A stretch of 45,022 bases of DNA from Bacteroidetes bacterium ADurb.Bin217 (GCA_002069975.1 MWCJ01000021.1:1-45022), one strand, 5' to 3'; positions 27,635 through 34,994 are shown, counted from the first letter of the stretch. The notes: a model not told the origin generated them from the sequence alone. A program made the numbers and translations.

Positions 27635-28620
27635 TGAAAGATATTTATAAAAAAATACAAGAGCAATTTTTCTCTTTAAATATTTCACATATTTCTGAAC
27701 CTAAAGATCAACTTCATTTATATGCAGATTATATTGAACTAGTTTGTATTATCTCAAATGATTATGTTTCACAAAGAGATATTATTGATAGACTAATAGA
27801 TTCTGGGGTTGAATTTAAACTAGAAAAAGAAAAACTTGATGGCGAAATAGGTCAAATTGATTCAGAAATATATGATTTAGAGGAATCTTGGATTATTAAT
27901 ATTTTTGAATATTTAAAAGAAAGAGCTGTAAATTTTGGTGCAAATTATCCATTTATAATTGATTCAAATGGAATAATATTTTCAAAGGATAAGTTAAATG
28001 ATTCACAATATCTTTATGTTTATCTTTTATTATCATCTTCTTTAAATTATTTTAAAACTGTTAAACATGAGTTAACATCTGAATTTGAAATAATTTCAGA
28101 AAAGGCTTTACAATCTTATTTACCAAATGCTGTCGTATATGGTTTTGGTTCAAATACAATTTTCAAAGGGAATGCTAAAGAAAAAATTAAAAATCTTGCA
28201 AAAGAAATTAACATAGAGGTTAAAGAGCGTATTTTAAATCAAATTTCAAAACATAATAGTAAAGAAGAAGGACTTGATATTGTTGGTTGGTTACCTTTTA
28301 AAGATAATAACCCAAATACAATTATAATTTTTGGACAATGTGCATGTGGTCAAAATTGGTTGAATAAACAAAATGAAACGCGAAGGTATGATAGGTTCTA
28401 TGAGTCTTATTTATTACCATTTATTCATGCATTATTTGTACCTCATGATTTTAGAAATTATAATGGAGAATTCGGTTTTGATAAGGATATAAATAATCAC
28501 ACTTTAGTTTTTGAAAGAAGACGAATTTTAGAATTACTTGATAATTTTACATTTGATAATTCATTTGATTCTAAATTGATTGTTGATAAATGTATCGAAT
28601 ATGTAGAAGATATTGTTTAA
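27634..28620 (+). CDS. Putative Mrr/PD-(D/E)xK-like nuclease of dnd-like operon
   Basis: A 328-residue protein I do not recognise as a named family. The middle has features of a restriction-endonuclease fold: SEFEIISEKALQSYLP (Glu150/Glu152) as the first helix, EGLDIVGWLPF with Asp215 as the first acidic strand, and IIIFGQCACG with Gln235, where Mrr-like enzymes have a QxK core; the usual lysine position is Ala237 and a lysine occurs later at 245 (NWLNK). The N-terminal 140 residues look helical and the C-terminus is a mixed domain. The start ATG overlaps the stop of the ParB-like gene by one base. As the candidate effector of the operon it may cut DNA that lacks (or carries) the modification. 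This is inference. Confidence 0.55.
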   Translation: MKDIYKKIQEQFFSLNISHISEPKDQLHLYADYIELVCIISNDYVSQRDIIDRLIDSGVEFKLEKEKLDGEIGQIDSEIYDLEESWIINIFEYLKERAVNFGANYPFIIDSNGIIFSKDKLNDSQYLYVYLLLSSSLNYFKTVKHELTSEFEIISEKALQSYLPNAVVYGFGSNTIFKGNAKEKIKNLAKEINIEVKERILNQISKHNSKEEGLDIVGWLPFKDNNPNTIIIFGQCACGQNWLNKQNETRRYDRFYESYLLPFIHALFVPHDFRNYNGEFGFDKDINNHTLVFERRRILELLDNFTFDNSFDSKLIVDKCIEYVEDIV

Positions 28621-28635
28621 TAGACACTGAATATA

Positions 28636-29193
28636 ATGATAAAAGAACAAATTCAATTTTATGCAACTATAGGCACTGTTTTAGTAAGTGTGGTTGCAAT
28701 TTTATTCTCCTATTTTTTTAACACCAAATTATTAAAACAGAAAAAATATGAAGATGAAAAAAAACAAATTTTAGAATCATTATTTTATTTATATGGTCCA
28801 ATTAAACAATATTTAAATAAGAGTCGAGATTTGTATATTCGTTTTAGATCTGATAAACCTGAAGATTTTAGAACTATTTTAGCAATTGCAAACGGAATTG
28901 AATTTTCTCAAAATGATAAAATATTATTAGAAGAAATAATTGCAATAGGAACTAAAATTGAAGATTTAATAATTACAAAAGCAGGTTTAATTGATGATAT
29001 AAAATTACGAGAAGATTATTATCCGAAATTTTTATCACATACAACATTATTAAGACATCTATATAATGGTAGCATAAAAGGTGAACCAGATAGATTTAAA
29101 GATGACCTTTTCCCTCGAGGTATTGAAGATGAAACTGAAAGAAGAATAAATGAACTTTATCAAAAATTAGAAGTTCTGAATAAGTTGAGTTGA
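28636..29193 (+). CDS. Small single-pass membrane protein, last gene of dnd-like operon
   Basis: A 185-residue protein. Residues about 9-30 (ATIGTVLVSVVAILFSYFF) form one transmembrane helix next to a basic segment (KLLKQKKYEDEKK), so the rest should be cytoplasmic. The remainder is helical and charged, with no recognised motif. It begins 15 bases after the nuclease-like gene. In an operon that otherwise handles DNA, a membrane anchor is unexpected; it might be an effector acting on the membrane or a tether. It could also be a passenger gene unrelated to the system. Confidence 0.7.
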   Translation: MIKEQIQFYATIGTVLVSVVAILFSYFFNTKLLKQKKYEDEKKQILESLFYLYGPIKQYLNKSRDLYIRFRSDKPEDFRTILAIANGIEFSQNDKILLEEIIAIGTKIEDLIITKAGLIDDIKLREDYYPKFLSHTTLLRHLYNGSIKGEPDRFKDDLFPRGIEDETERRINELYQKLEVLNKLS

Positions 29194-29229
29194 TTTTTAT
29201 TTTACATTTATTATTTATCTGCAAGAATA

Positions 29230-29238
29230 CCCCCCCCC
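29230..29238. repeat. Run of nine C
   Basis: A C9 run between the convergent dnd-like operon and the HTH antitoxin gene. The other C runs are at 20339-20347 and 34985-34994. Confidence 0.65.
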
Positions 29239-29310
29239 AGCTCCCCTCACTACATCATAATTGAAACACAACTTCTTTTTCAATTTTTCACAACGTGTGT
29301 TGCATTCATT

Positions 29311-29610
29311 TTACATCTGTAATGTTAATTTTAAGTGTCCACCTAAACCTTCACGAATAATTCTCATTAATGTAGACAAACGGATATCACTCGCGTTATT
29401 TTCAATTCGAGAAATATAGGTTTTAGTTGTTCCACATCTTTGAGCAACTTGTTCTTGTGTTAATCCCATTTCTTTTCTTGCTTCTTGCAACAAAACACCT
29501 AATTTAAAAGCTTCATATTCTTCTTCATACTTCTCACGAGTCTCAGTTCCTTTTTCGCCATATTGACTATCAAGATGCGATTTAAACGTTGTTATATTTT
29601 TCATTTTCAT
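29311..29610 (-). CDS. HTH antitoxin (HigA/XRE type)
   Basis: A 99-residue protein. The C-terminal half is a Cro/C1 helix-turn-helix: LLQEARKEMGLTQEQVAQRC then GTTKTYISRIENN, followed by LSTLMRIIREGLGG. The N-terminal half is charged and helical. Its start overlaps the end of the toxin gene by 29 bases, toxin first, as in higBA loci. It should bind and neutralise the toxin and repress the shared promoter. Confidence 0.88.
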   Translation of the reverse strand: MKMKNITTFKSHLDSQYGEKGTETREKYEEEYEAFKLGVLLQEARKEMGLTQEQVAQRCGTTKTYISRIENNASDIRLSTLMRIIREGLGGHLKLTLQM

Positions 29611-29932
29611 ACTCTTTTTTAAGTTGTTCTGCTTTGTTAATTTCTTTTATTGGCGTTTTTTGAGTTTTTTTTTGAAATCCATTTATTAAGTCAACTAAAT
29701 TCCCTTCATCAAAAAAACTAAAAACTCTAAATATATTATTTCCCACTTCAACTCTTATTTCAAAAAGTCCATTAGTTCCAGTTAGATGTTTAAAGTATTT
29801 TTCAGGTATATACTCTAATTCACTAATTAATTGCAATGTCCAGTTGAATTTCTTTTTAACTTCCGGTTTTAAAGTCTCAAAGAATTCTAAATAGTAATTC
29901 TTATAATATATAATATTTCTTTTTTCATTCAT
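29582..29932 (-). CDS. RelE/HigB-like toxin (Gp49 type)
   Basis: A 116-residue RelE/ParE-fold protein of the phage Gp49/HigB kind: YLEFFETLKPEVKKKFNWTL at the N-terminus, YFKHLTGTNGLFEIRVEVG, then IFRVFSFFDEGNLVDLINGF and the C-terminal FQKKTQKTPIKEINKAEQ. Such toxins are ribosome-dependent mRNA nucleases. It is complete and followed, with overlap, by an HTH antitoxin gene. A textbook promoter ends only 5 bases before the start codon, so the mRNA may have almost no leader. Confidence 0.88.
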   Translation of the reverse strand: MNEKRNIIYYKNYYLEFFETLKPEVKKKFNWTLQLISELEYIPEKYFKHLTGTNGLFEIRVEVGNNIFRVFSFFDEGNLVDLINGFQKKTQKTPIKEINKAEQLKKEYENEKYNNV

Positions 29933-29936
29933 AAAA

Positions 29937-29968
29937 CAAAGTTAGCTAATCAGTGAACAAAAACCAAA
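29937..29968 (-). promoter_or_regulatory. Bacteroidota-type promoter of the HigB/HTH pair
   Basis: On the minus strand TTTG (29968-29965), a 20-base spacer and TAACTTTG (29944-29937) match the consensus exactly. The start codon at 29932 falls about where transcription should begin, suggesting a leaderless or near-leaderless transcript. Confidence 0.75.
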
Positions 29969-29969
29969 A

Positions 29970-30327
29970 GATTTTAGCTTTTTTTTAAACAGTTTCATAG
30001 TATGTGTAGGTATTTTAGACGGGCAAGCATGAGCGGCAACTAACAACCACGTCCATTTTTTACAAATAAATGCAAAATATTATAAGAGATTTCTCCTTGC
30101 AGTGGAGTTATCCATTCGTATCATAAATAAAAGGGGAAGATGACAGGGAAACATGTTCTAAGTATTCAAAAATAGTTTTAGTGTTAATCTATAAATTCTT
30201 TGCCCCTCGGCGAGCACGGGGATCTCTGCTTTCATAGTATAGAGAAAAGTCTCGACCAGCTCAGTAACCACCTGTCGAACCACGGTTGGTGAGCGTGTCG
30301 AACCATGAGTAGAAATCTGTTAGACTT
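29970..30327. other. Gene-free stretch with scattered repeat fragments
   Basis: No gene is seen. A locally GC-richer piece (about 30018-30053, ACGGGCAAGCATGAGCGGCA onward) has no recognised identity and could be a remnant of mobile DNA. CCCCTCGGCGAGCACGGGG (30202-30220) can fold. GTTGGTGAGCGTGTCGAACC (about 30284-30303) and the preceding AGCTCAGTAACC resemble the GAGCTTGTCGAA type of dispersed intergenic repeat seen in many bacteria. Confidence 0.4.
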
Positions 30328-30489
30328 TTTAGAACTTTCGACAATCAGACATTGCGACACTCCGACATTGAATCCGTTTGTTCCGTACCTAACGGCACGG
30401 TATTAATCCCTGATTATCCTATTTCTACCGAGCTTACGCACCTATCGGCGCATTGTTTTAAGGGTATACGGTGTATGGTTTAGGTATAG
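30328..30489 (-). repeat. Inverted copy of the 18744-18903 repeat
   Basis: Read on the minus strand this follows 18744-18903 over roughly 160 bases: CTATACC words, the AATGCGCCG.TAGGTGC hairpin, TCGGTAGAAATAGGATAATC, CCGTGCCGTTAGGTACGGAA, and the CAATGTCTG words. Similarity by eye is about 80-85 percent. The two copies face each other across the accessory island. Confidence 0.75.
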
Positions 30490-30536
30490 TGCCGAAAAAT
30501 TATAATGCTACACAGTCTATTTTTCCCATCTTCGGC

Positions 30537-30561
30537 AGTTATCCGGAAATTCCGAATAACT
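30537..30561. terminator. Hairpin downstream of phosphofructokinase
   Basis: AGTTAT-C-CGGAA, a one-base centre, TTCCG-A-ATAACT form a stem with one mismatch, 56 bases past the end of the phosphofructokinase gene (minus strand). TGCCGAA (30491-30497) and TTCGGCA (30532-30538) add an outer stem. No clean T-run follows, so terminator function is uncertain. Confidence 0.4.
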
Positions 30562-30616
30562 GAATTTGTATTTTAATTACAATTTAAAGATTAAACTAAC
30601 AATTAATAATTAACTA

Positions 30617-31663
30617 TCATCTCCCCACTCTACATCCTTCATCGCCAAAGCACACACCTAATGCACGAGCTGATTTTATAAGTTTATTATCGGGTTCTAC
30701 TATTTTCAATTTACCCGATGTTTCGGCAAGAGGAATACTTATAATTACATTGTCTTTGAATGCTACCATTTGATTGTATATTCCGGTAGCAATTAATTCG
30801 GCAGCATATCGTCCGTATCGAGTTGCCAGAATTCTATCGGTTGCAGTGGGTGTACCACCGCGTTGTATATAGCCCAAAACCGTTTCGCGTGTTTCTATTC
30901 CGGTAAGTTCCTGAATTTTTTTAGCCAAATACGGACCGGGCGATTTCTTTTTACCATGTTTAACTCCTTCGGCAGCAACAACTATAGATACCGGTTTACC
31001 TTTCGCATGTCTGTCGGCCAAATAGTTAGCAATTATGTTCAAATCATATTCTATTTCGGGCAATAAAATAACATCACCACCACCTGCAATACCTGCATAC
31101 AAGGCTATCCACCCTGCATTGTGCCCCATTACTTCTATCACCATAATTCGCTTATGCGAGTTGCCTGTAGTATGCAATTTGTCTATAGCATCGGTACATA
31201 TAGCTACAGCCGAATCAAAACCAAACGTACGGTCGGTTCCCCACACATCATTGTCTATAGTTTTGGGAATACCAATGATATGTAACCCTAATTCCGATAA
31301 TTTATATGCATTTTTTATAGTTCCATTGCCACCTATACACACTAAACAATCGAGACCTAAATCCTTGTAATTATCAATAATTTGTTGAGTTTTTGCATCA
31401 CCCTCCATATCATCGGGATTTACTTTTTTAAATGGTTTTTCGCGCGATGTGCCCAATACAGTTCCACCCAGAGTTAAGATACCCGACACCGATTTTTCAT
31501 CAAGAATCATGTAATCTTTTTCTATAAGCCCTTTGAAGCCCGACGAAAAACCTATAACCTCCATTCCGTATTCTACGATTGCTGTTTTTGCTACACCTCT
31601 AATTGCAGCATTTAAACCGGGGCAATCACCACCTGCTGTTAAAATTCCTATTTTTTTTGCCAT
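30617..31663 (-). CDS. pfkA: 6-phosphofructokinase
   Basis: Phosphorylates fructose 6-phosphate in glycolysis. GGDCPGLNAAIRG is at 11-23, GGNGT at 111-115, and PKTIDND at 133-139 with the catalytic Asp137. Gly114 (the position that is Asp in pyrophosphate-dependent enzymes) points to ATP use, although Lys134 is shared with the PPi group and Asn113 replaces the Asp of the E. coli enzyme, a combination I associate with a clostridial/thermophile ATP-type subfamily. Length (348) is slightly above the 320 of E. coli PfkA. It starts 3 bases after the DUF4380 gene, so they are co-transcribed. Confidence 0.95.
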   Translation of the reverse strand: MAKKIGILTAGGDCPGLNAAIRGVAKTAIVEYGMEVIGFSSGFKGLIEKDYMILDEKSVSGILTLGGTVLGTSREKPFKKVNPDDMEGDAKTQQIIDNYKDLGLDCLVCIGGNGTIKNAYKLSELGLHIIGIPKTIDNDVWGTDRTFGFDSAVAICTDAIDKLHTTGNSHKRIMVIEVMGHNAGWIALYAGIAGGGDVILLPEIEYDLNIIANYLADRHAKGKPVSIVVAAEGVKHGKKKSPGPYLAKKIQELTGIETRETVLGYIQRGGTPTATDRILATRYGRYAAELIATGIYNQMVAFKDNVIISIPLAETSGKLKIVEPDNKLIKSARALGVCFGDEGCRVGR

Positions 31664-31666
31664 ACC

Positions 31667-32701
31667 TTACAAAGATTGAATAAATGATACATGAGCTTGT
31701 TCTGTTTGTTCCCCGGCATACTCTTCTATATTCCACACTTCCCATGCCTGAATAGAATCGCCGGGACCAATATGCGAGTATGCCGAGTGGTATTCTAATT
31801 CCAACAAAGCATGTTCTTGCGATTCTTCGGTACTTGTATACAGTTCTACAAGAGCTTGCTCCGGATGTATTTGATTTTTTATATGTTTTTCGAACGAAAT
31901 GCTAAGCATATGCGTAGGAGTAAATGCATACATTACCGGCAATTCGGGATATATAAATGCTTTGGAAGCACGCGAAGTTGTACTATCGGGCTGTTGTGGT
32001 TTGTAGGTAAAATAATCGTTTACAAATCCATATGGCATATCGGTACAGGTATCGTTACGAACAGGAACTACCCGCACATGCTCTTTTCGAGCTTGCACAT
32101 AAGCCTTAGAATACCCATGCATACGGGTATTATGCCATATATCCCACGACACAATGTCTTGCGAACTATTTATAAGAGTAACTTGCACAAACACAGAACC
32201 ATCGGGATTTACCGCAATTTCTTTTTCCATAGTTACACCCCACACGTCACTGTGTTGGCTGGTAAGACTAACCGACCAATCATTTTGAGTTAACACAGTA
32301 TATGCACCCAATGTAATATAAGGATCGGGAGGCCACAAAGCTTGTTCTGCCTTACGACTACTATGAACCGACTGCTGCATCCACCATTGCGATTGAGGTC
32401 CAACCCAAACGGTATGCCCCTGAATAGGAAAAAAATCGGTATGTTCACTAATATCTAATGCAGTGTTCCATAACGCACTATCCGATTTGAGCATATTCGG
32501 CGAATTATCTTTGGACAGAAAAACGATGGTTCCACCTAAATGAGGCAACACGCCTACTCTAACTCCTGCATTTTCTATATATACAATACTGTTTGAATTC
32601 ATTTTTTTATTATTTATACATGGTGTAAAATTATAATAAACAACAGTAATGACCGCTGCTATACCACAAAGTATTATCAACAAAATATACCGAATGTTCA
32701 T
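31667..32701 (-). CDS. DUF4380-like exported protein
   Basis: A 344-residue protein with an N-terminal membrane segment (YILLIILCGIAAVITVVYYNF), then a beta-rich domain as in DUF4380/aldose-epimerase-like proteins: VRVGVLPHLGGTIVFLSKD, FFPIQGHTVWVGPQSQWW, VTLINSSQDIVSWDIWHNTR, and a C-terminal YHSAYSHIGPGDSIQAWEVW. The fold is galactose mutarotase-like and may act on or bind sugars outside the inner membrane; the substrate is unknown. It precedes phosphofructokinase by 3 bases. TAATTTTG (32770-32763, minus) is a possible -7 element. Confidence 0.75.
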   Translation of the reverse strand: MNIRYILLIILCGIAAVITVVYYNFTPCINNKKMNSNSIVYIENAGVRVGVLPHLGGTIVFLSKDNSPNMLKSDSALWNTALDISEHTDFFPIQGHTVWVGPQSQWWMQQSVHSSRKAEQALWPPDPYITLGAYTVLTQNDWSVSLTSQHSDVWGVTMEKEIAVNPDGSVFVQVTLINSSQDIVSWDIWHNTRMHGYSKAYVQARKEHVRVVPVRNDTCTDMPYGFVNDYFTYKPQQPDSTTSRASKAFIYPELPVMYAFTPTHMLSISFEKHIKNQIHPEQALVELYTSTEESQEHALLELEYHSAYSHIGPGDSIQAWEVWNIEEYAGEQTEQAHVSFIQSL

Positions 32702-32744
32702 ACGGGTAAAAATACATTTTTTTTGGAATGTATGTATATCTGTT

Positions 32745-33290
32745 TTTGAAAAACTATAGGAGCAAAATTATAGTAGTTTTTACATATTGAAAAATCAAAA
32801 GCTTCAAAGGAGCGACAGTACATTTGATTGTTTAGGTATATTAATTTCGCCTCTCCGAGGCTGTATTTTGAACATTTCATATACTACTACCATATTTCCG
32901 CCTCTCCGAGGCTTTCATTTGATGTAAATCTAAAAAATTGTATAATTTGTATCAAAATCACCAAAAAAAATTTACAGAACAAAATTTAAAAATGCTGCTC
33001 CAGAAGAGCAACAGTATGGTAGTTTATAAATAATTAAAAAATCAAAAGCTCCAGAAGAGCGACAGTACAATTGAATATTTAGGTATAATAATTTCGCCTC
33101 TCCGAGGCTTTCATTTGATGTTACTCTAAAAAATTGTATAATTTGCATCAAAATCACCAAAAAAATTTACAGAACAAAATTTAAAAATGCTGCTCCAGAG
33201 GAGCAACAGTATGGTAGTTTACACATATTGAAAAATCAAAAAGCTCCAGAGGAGCGACAGTATATTTGAATATTAAGGTATAGGGGACTT
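32745..33290 (+). repeat. Tandem 195-base repeat array with hairpins
   Basis: Three units fill the gap between two minus-strand genes. Units begin near 32745 (degenerate), 32994 and 33189; the last two are 195 bases apart and nearly identical. Each holds GCTGCTCCAGAGGAGC followed by AACAGTATGGTAG, then GCTCCAGAGGAGC followed by GACAGTA; complete units also have GCCTCTCCGAGGC and a run ending CAAAATCACCAAAAAA. The first unit has about 50 extra bases with a second GCCTCTCCGAGGC. The last copy stops after its second hairpin. No open frame is convincing. Confidence 0.85.
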
Positions 33291-33298
33291 TTTATTCC

Positions 33299-34843
33299 CT
33301 AAAACAATTTTCCAACCGCATTCAGAGCAATATCTAACGGTTTAAGAGTATTTTTTTTCTTAAACGAATGAGGCTCTATTTGAACCAAAATATTTTTAAG
33401 AGTTCGTATAGCTTCGTTTATATACGGTCCTTTGTTGAGCATAATACACTCTGCCTGTACCCCTTGTGCCACATCGCTTATTTCAGCACGAGTTGGAATA
33501 CCCGTTTTAGCCAAATTATCGAGGACTTGTGTAGCCCAAATTACCGGCACATGAGCAGCTTCGCACAGCAATAATATGTGATTTTGAATTTCCGAAATTT
33601 TTTCGAAACCTATTTCAACAGCCAAATCACCGCGAGCTATCATTACCCCTATTTTATTGCGACGCATACCTTCGAGCAGAATAAACGGCAAATTTTCTAC
33701 AGCTTCTTTATTTTCTATTTTGAAAACAACTCCCAAATCAGTTGCCCCTAAAGTGTCGAGATATGAGTACAATTGTTTTACATCGTTCTGATTACGCACA
33801 AACGAATACCCTACAATATTGGCGTGCTCACAAACAAAAGGCAAATGCTTGATATCGGCATCGGTTAAAGCAGGTAAATGCAATTTCGTATGTGGCAAAT
33901 TAATACCTTTATGCGACGACAATTTCGTTTTATAACAATTGGTAATTTCTATTTCCACCTCATCTGCCGATTTAGAAACTACAACCGATTGAATCATCCC
34001 ATCATCGAATAACACCACATCATTCACTTGAACATCATCTATAATTTCGTGCAGCAGAACTCCTATTTCAGCCTTTTGAACTTGTTCGTTTTTTTTACTG
34101 AATTTCGACTTTTTACCTAACGTAAGCCGTTTGGTAAGCACAATTCGTTCTCCATTTCTCACAGTTATCGAATTTTTTACTTTGCCTTTTTTGCCTCGAA
34201 TTTCTATTTGCGAAGTCCTAATTTTAGGTCCGGAAAGATCCATAAAAATTTTAACCTCTTGTTTGGTTTCTTGTTTAACTTCATGAATATGTTGAATCAT
34301 TTTAGTCCAAATAGCAATTGTGCCATGACTCAAATTAATCCGAGCTATTTCCATTCCGCTTTTGACCATATTACGAATAATTGTTTTGTCGTGAGCAGCT
34401 TCGAGCGGCAGAGTAACCATAATTTCGGTAAATTGCTTTTTTTGTTTTTTATTAAACAAGTCGTTTGCATGTGTCTTTATTAATTTTTTACTCTTTTGAT
34501 ACCCTATAATTTCAATTTCTTTCCTTTTCCTATAGGGTTTCCCCTGCAAAAGTCTCACATGTTTAACTATACAAAACAAATTGGAGTATACATACCCTTC
34601 GGCAGTTCGAAGCGACGACAAGCCTAAATCCGAAAGACTATCGTGATACCTACTCACATCGTAAGTACGAAGAATTAAATATCGCAATAAATTTTTTGCA
34701 CTTAAAGTATAGGTATCGCTCAGTTCCGAAATTATTTGTTCTATTTCGGGTTCCTTCTCTACAATTTGGGCAAGTATTGCACTTAATTCGGTATCTAAAT
34801 CTTTTAATTTCACAGATATATAAATTATAATTTCGTATTGCAT
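33299..34843 (-). CDS. Divergent pyruvate kinase with N-terminal extension
   Basis: A 514-residue protein with the catalytic barrel of pyruvate kinase: EIARINLSHGT (165-175), FMDLSGPKIRT (200-210), VFKIENKE, IARGDLAVEIGFEKI and PVIWATQVLDNLAKTG with PTRAEISDVAQG. It differs from the usual enzyme: about 135 extra helical residues come first, the opening strand TKIVCTIGP reads TEIMVTLPL, and the regulatory C-terminal domain is missing (the protein ends about 30 residues after the last barrel motif). It probably still makes pyruvate and ATP from phosphoenolpyruvate, but regulation must differ. Could be a specialised paralogue. Confidence 0.85.
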   Translation of the reverse strand: MQYEIIIYISVKLKDLDTELSAILAQIVEKEPEIEQIISELSDTYTLSAKNLLRYLILRTYDVSRYHDSLSDLGLSSLRTAEGYVYSNLFCIVKHVRLLQGKPYRKRKEIEIIGYQKSKKLIKTHANDLFNKKQKKQFTEIMVTLPLEAAHDKTIIRNMVKSGMEIARINLSHGTIAIWTKMIQHIHEVKQETKQEVKIFMDLSGPKIRTSQIEIRGKKGKVKNSITVRNGERIVLTKRLTLGKKSKFSKKNEQVQKAEIGVLLHEIIDDVQVNDVVLFDDGMIQSVVVSKSADEVEIEITNCYKTKLSSHKGINLPHTKLHLPALTDADIKHLPFVCEHANIVGYSFVRNQNDVKQLYSYLDTLGATDLGVVFKIENKEAVENLPFILLEGMRRNKIGVMIARGDLAVEIGFEKISEIQNHILLLCEAAHVPVIWATQVLDNLAKTGIPTRAEISDVAQGVQAECIMLNKGPYINEAIRTLKNILVQIEPHSFKKKNTLKPLDIALNAVGKLF

Positions 34844-34870
34844 TCAAGCAACAAACGACCACAACAACAG

Positions 34871-34955
34871 TGTTCAAATATACTGTATTGATTATGCGTA
34901 CCACCATGTTCTATGTTATTTTTTTGTAAGATTTATAACAGTATATTTTTGAACA
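34871..34955. promoter_or_regulatory. Long inverted repeat between divergent genes
   Basis: TGTTCAAATATACTGT (34871-34886) is the near-perfect reverse complement of ACAGTATATTTTTGAACA (34938-34955), with 51 bases between. The left arm contains TATATTTG on the minus strand, a -7 element for the pyruvate kinase gene. May be a paired operator or a structural element. Confidence 0.5.
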
Positions 34956-34984
34956 ATGCTCACATTTAGAATATATTTTTATAG

Positions 34985-34994
34985 CCCCCCCCCC
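34985..34994. repeat. Run of ten C followed by ATTAACAATT words
   Basis: C10 run, followed at about 35008-35065 by repeated ACAATTAAC / CATTAACAATTA words, between the divergent pyruvate kinase and polyamine genes. Confidence 0.7.

Noticed and set aside
30018..30060. attC-like or IS end near the HigB/HTH pair
   Set aside because: The GC-richer piece has AACTAAC/GTTAG-like bits but no clear paired core sites, target duplication or transposase gene.
30617..31663. Pyrophosphate-dependent phosphofructokinase
   Set aside because: PKTIDND is shared with that group, but GGNG keeps glycine at the position that is aspartate in PPi enzymes.
32698..33160. Two small minus-strand frames (60 and 62 codons) with similar sequence
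   Set aside because: Their similarity comes from the tandem DNA repeat they cross; no start signal or protein pattern supports coding.
32994..33290. Possible CRISPR array
   Set aside because: The repeats are long tandem units of 195 bases with internal hairpins, not short repeats with unique spacers, and no cas gene is near.
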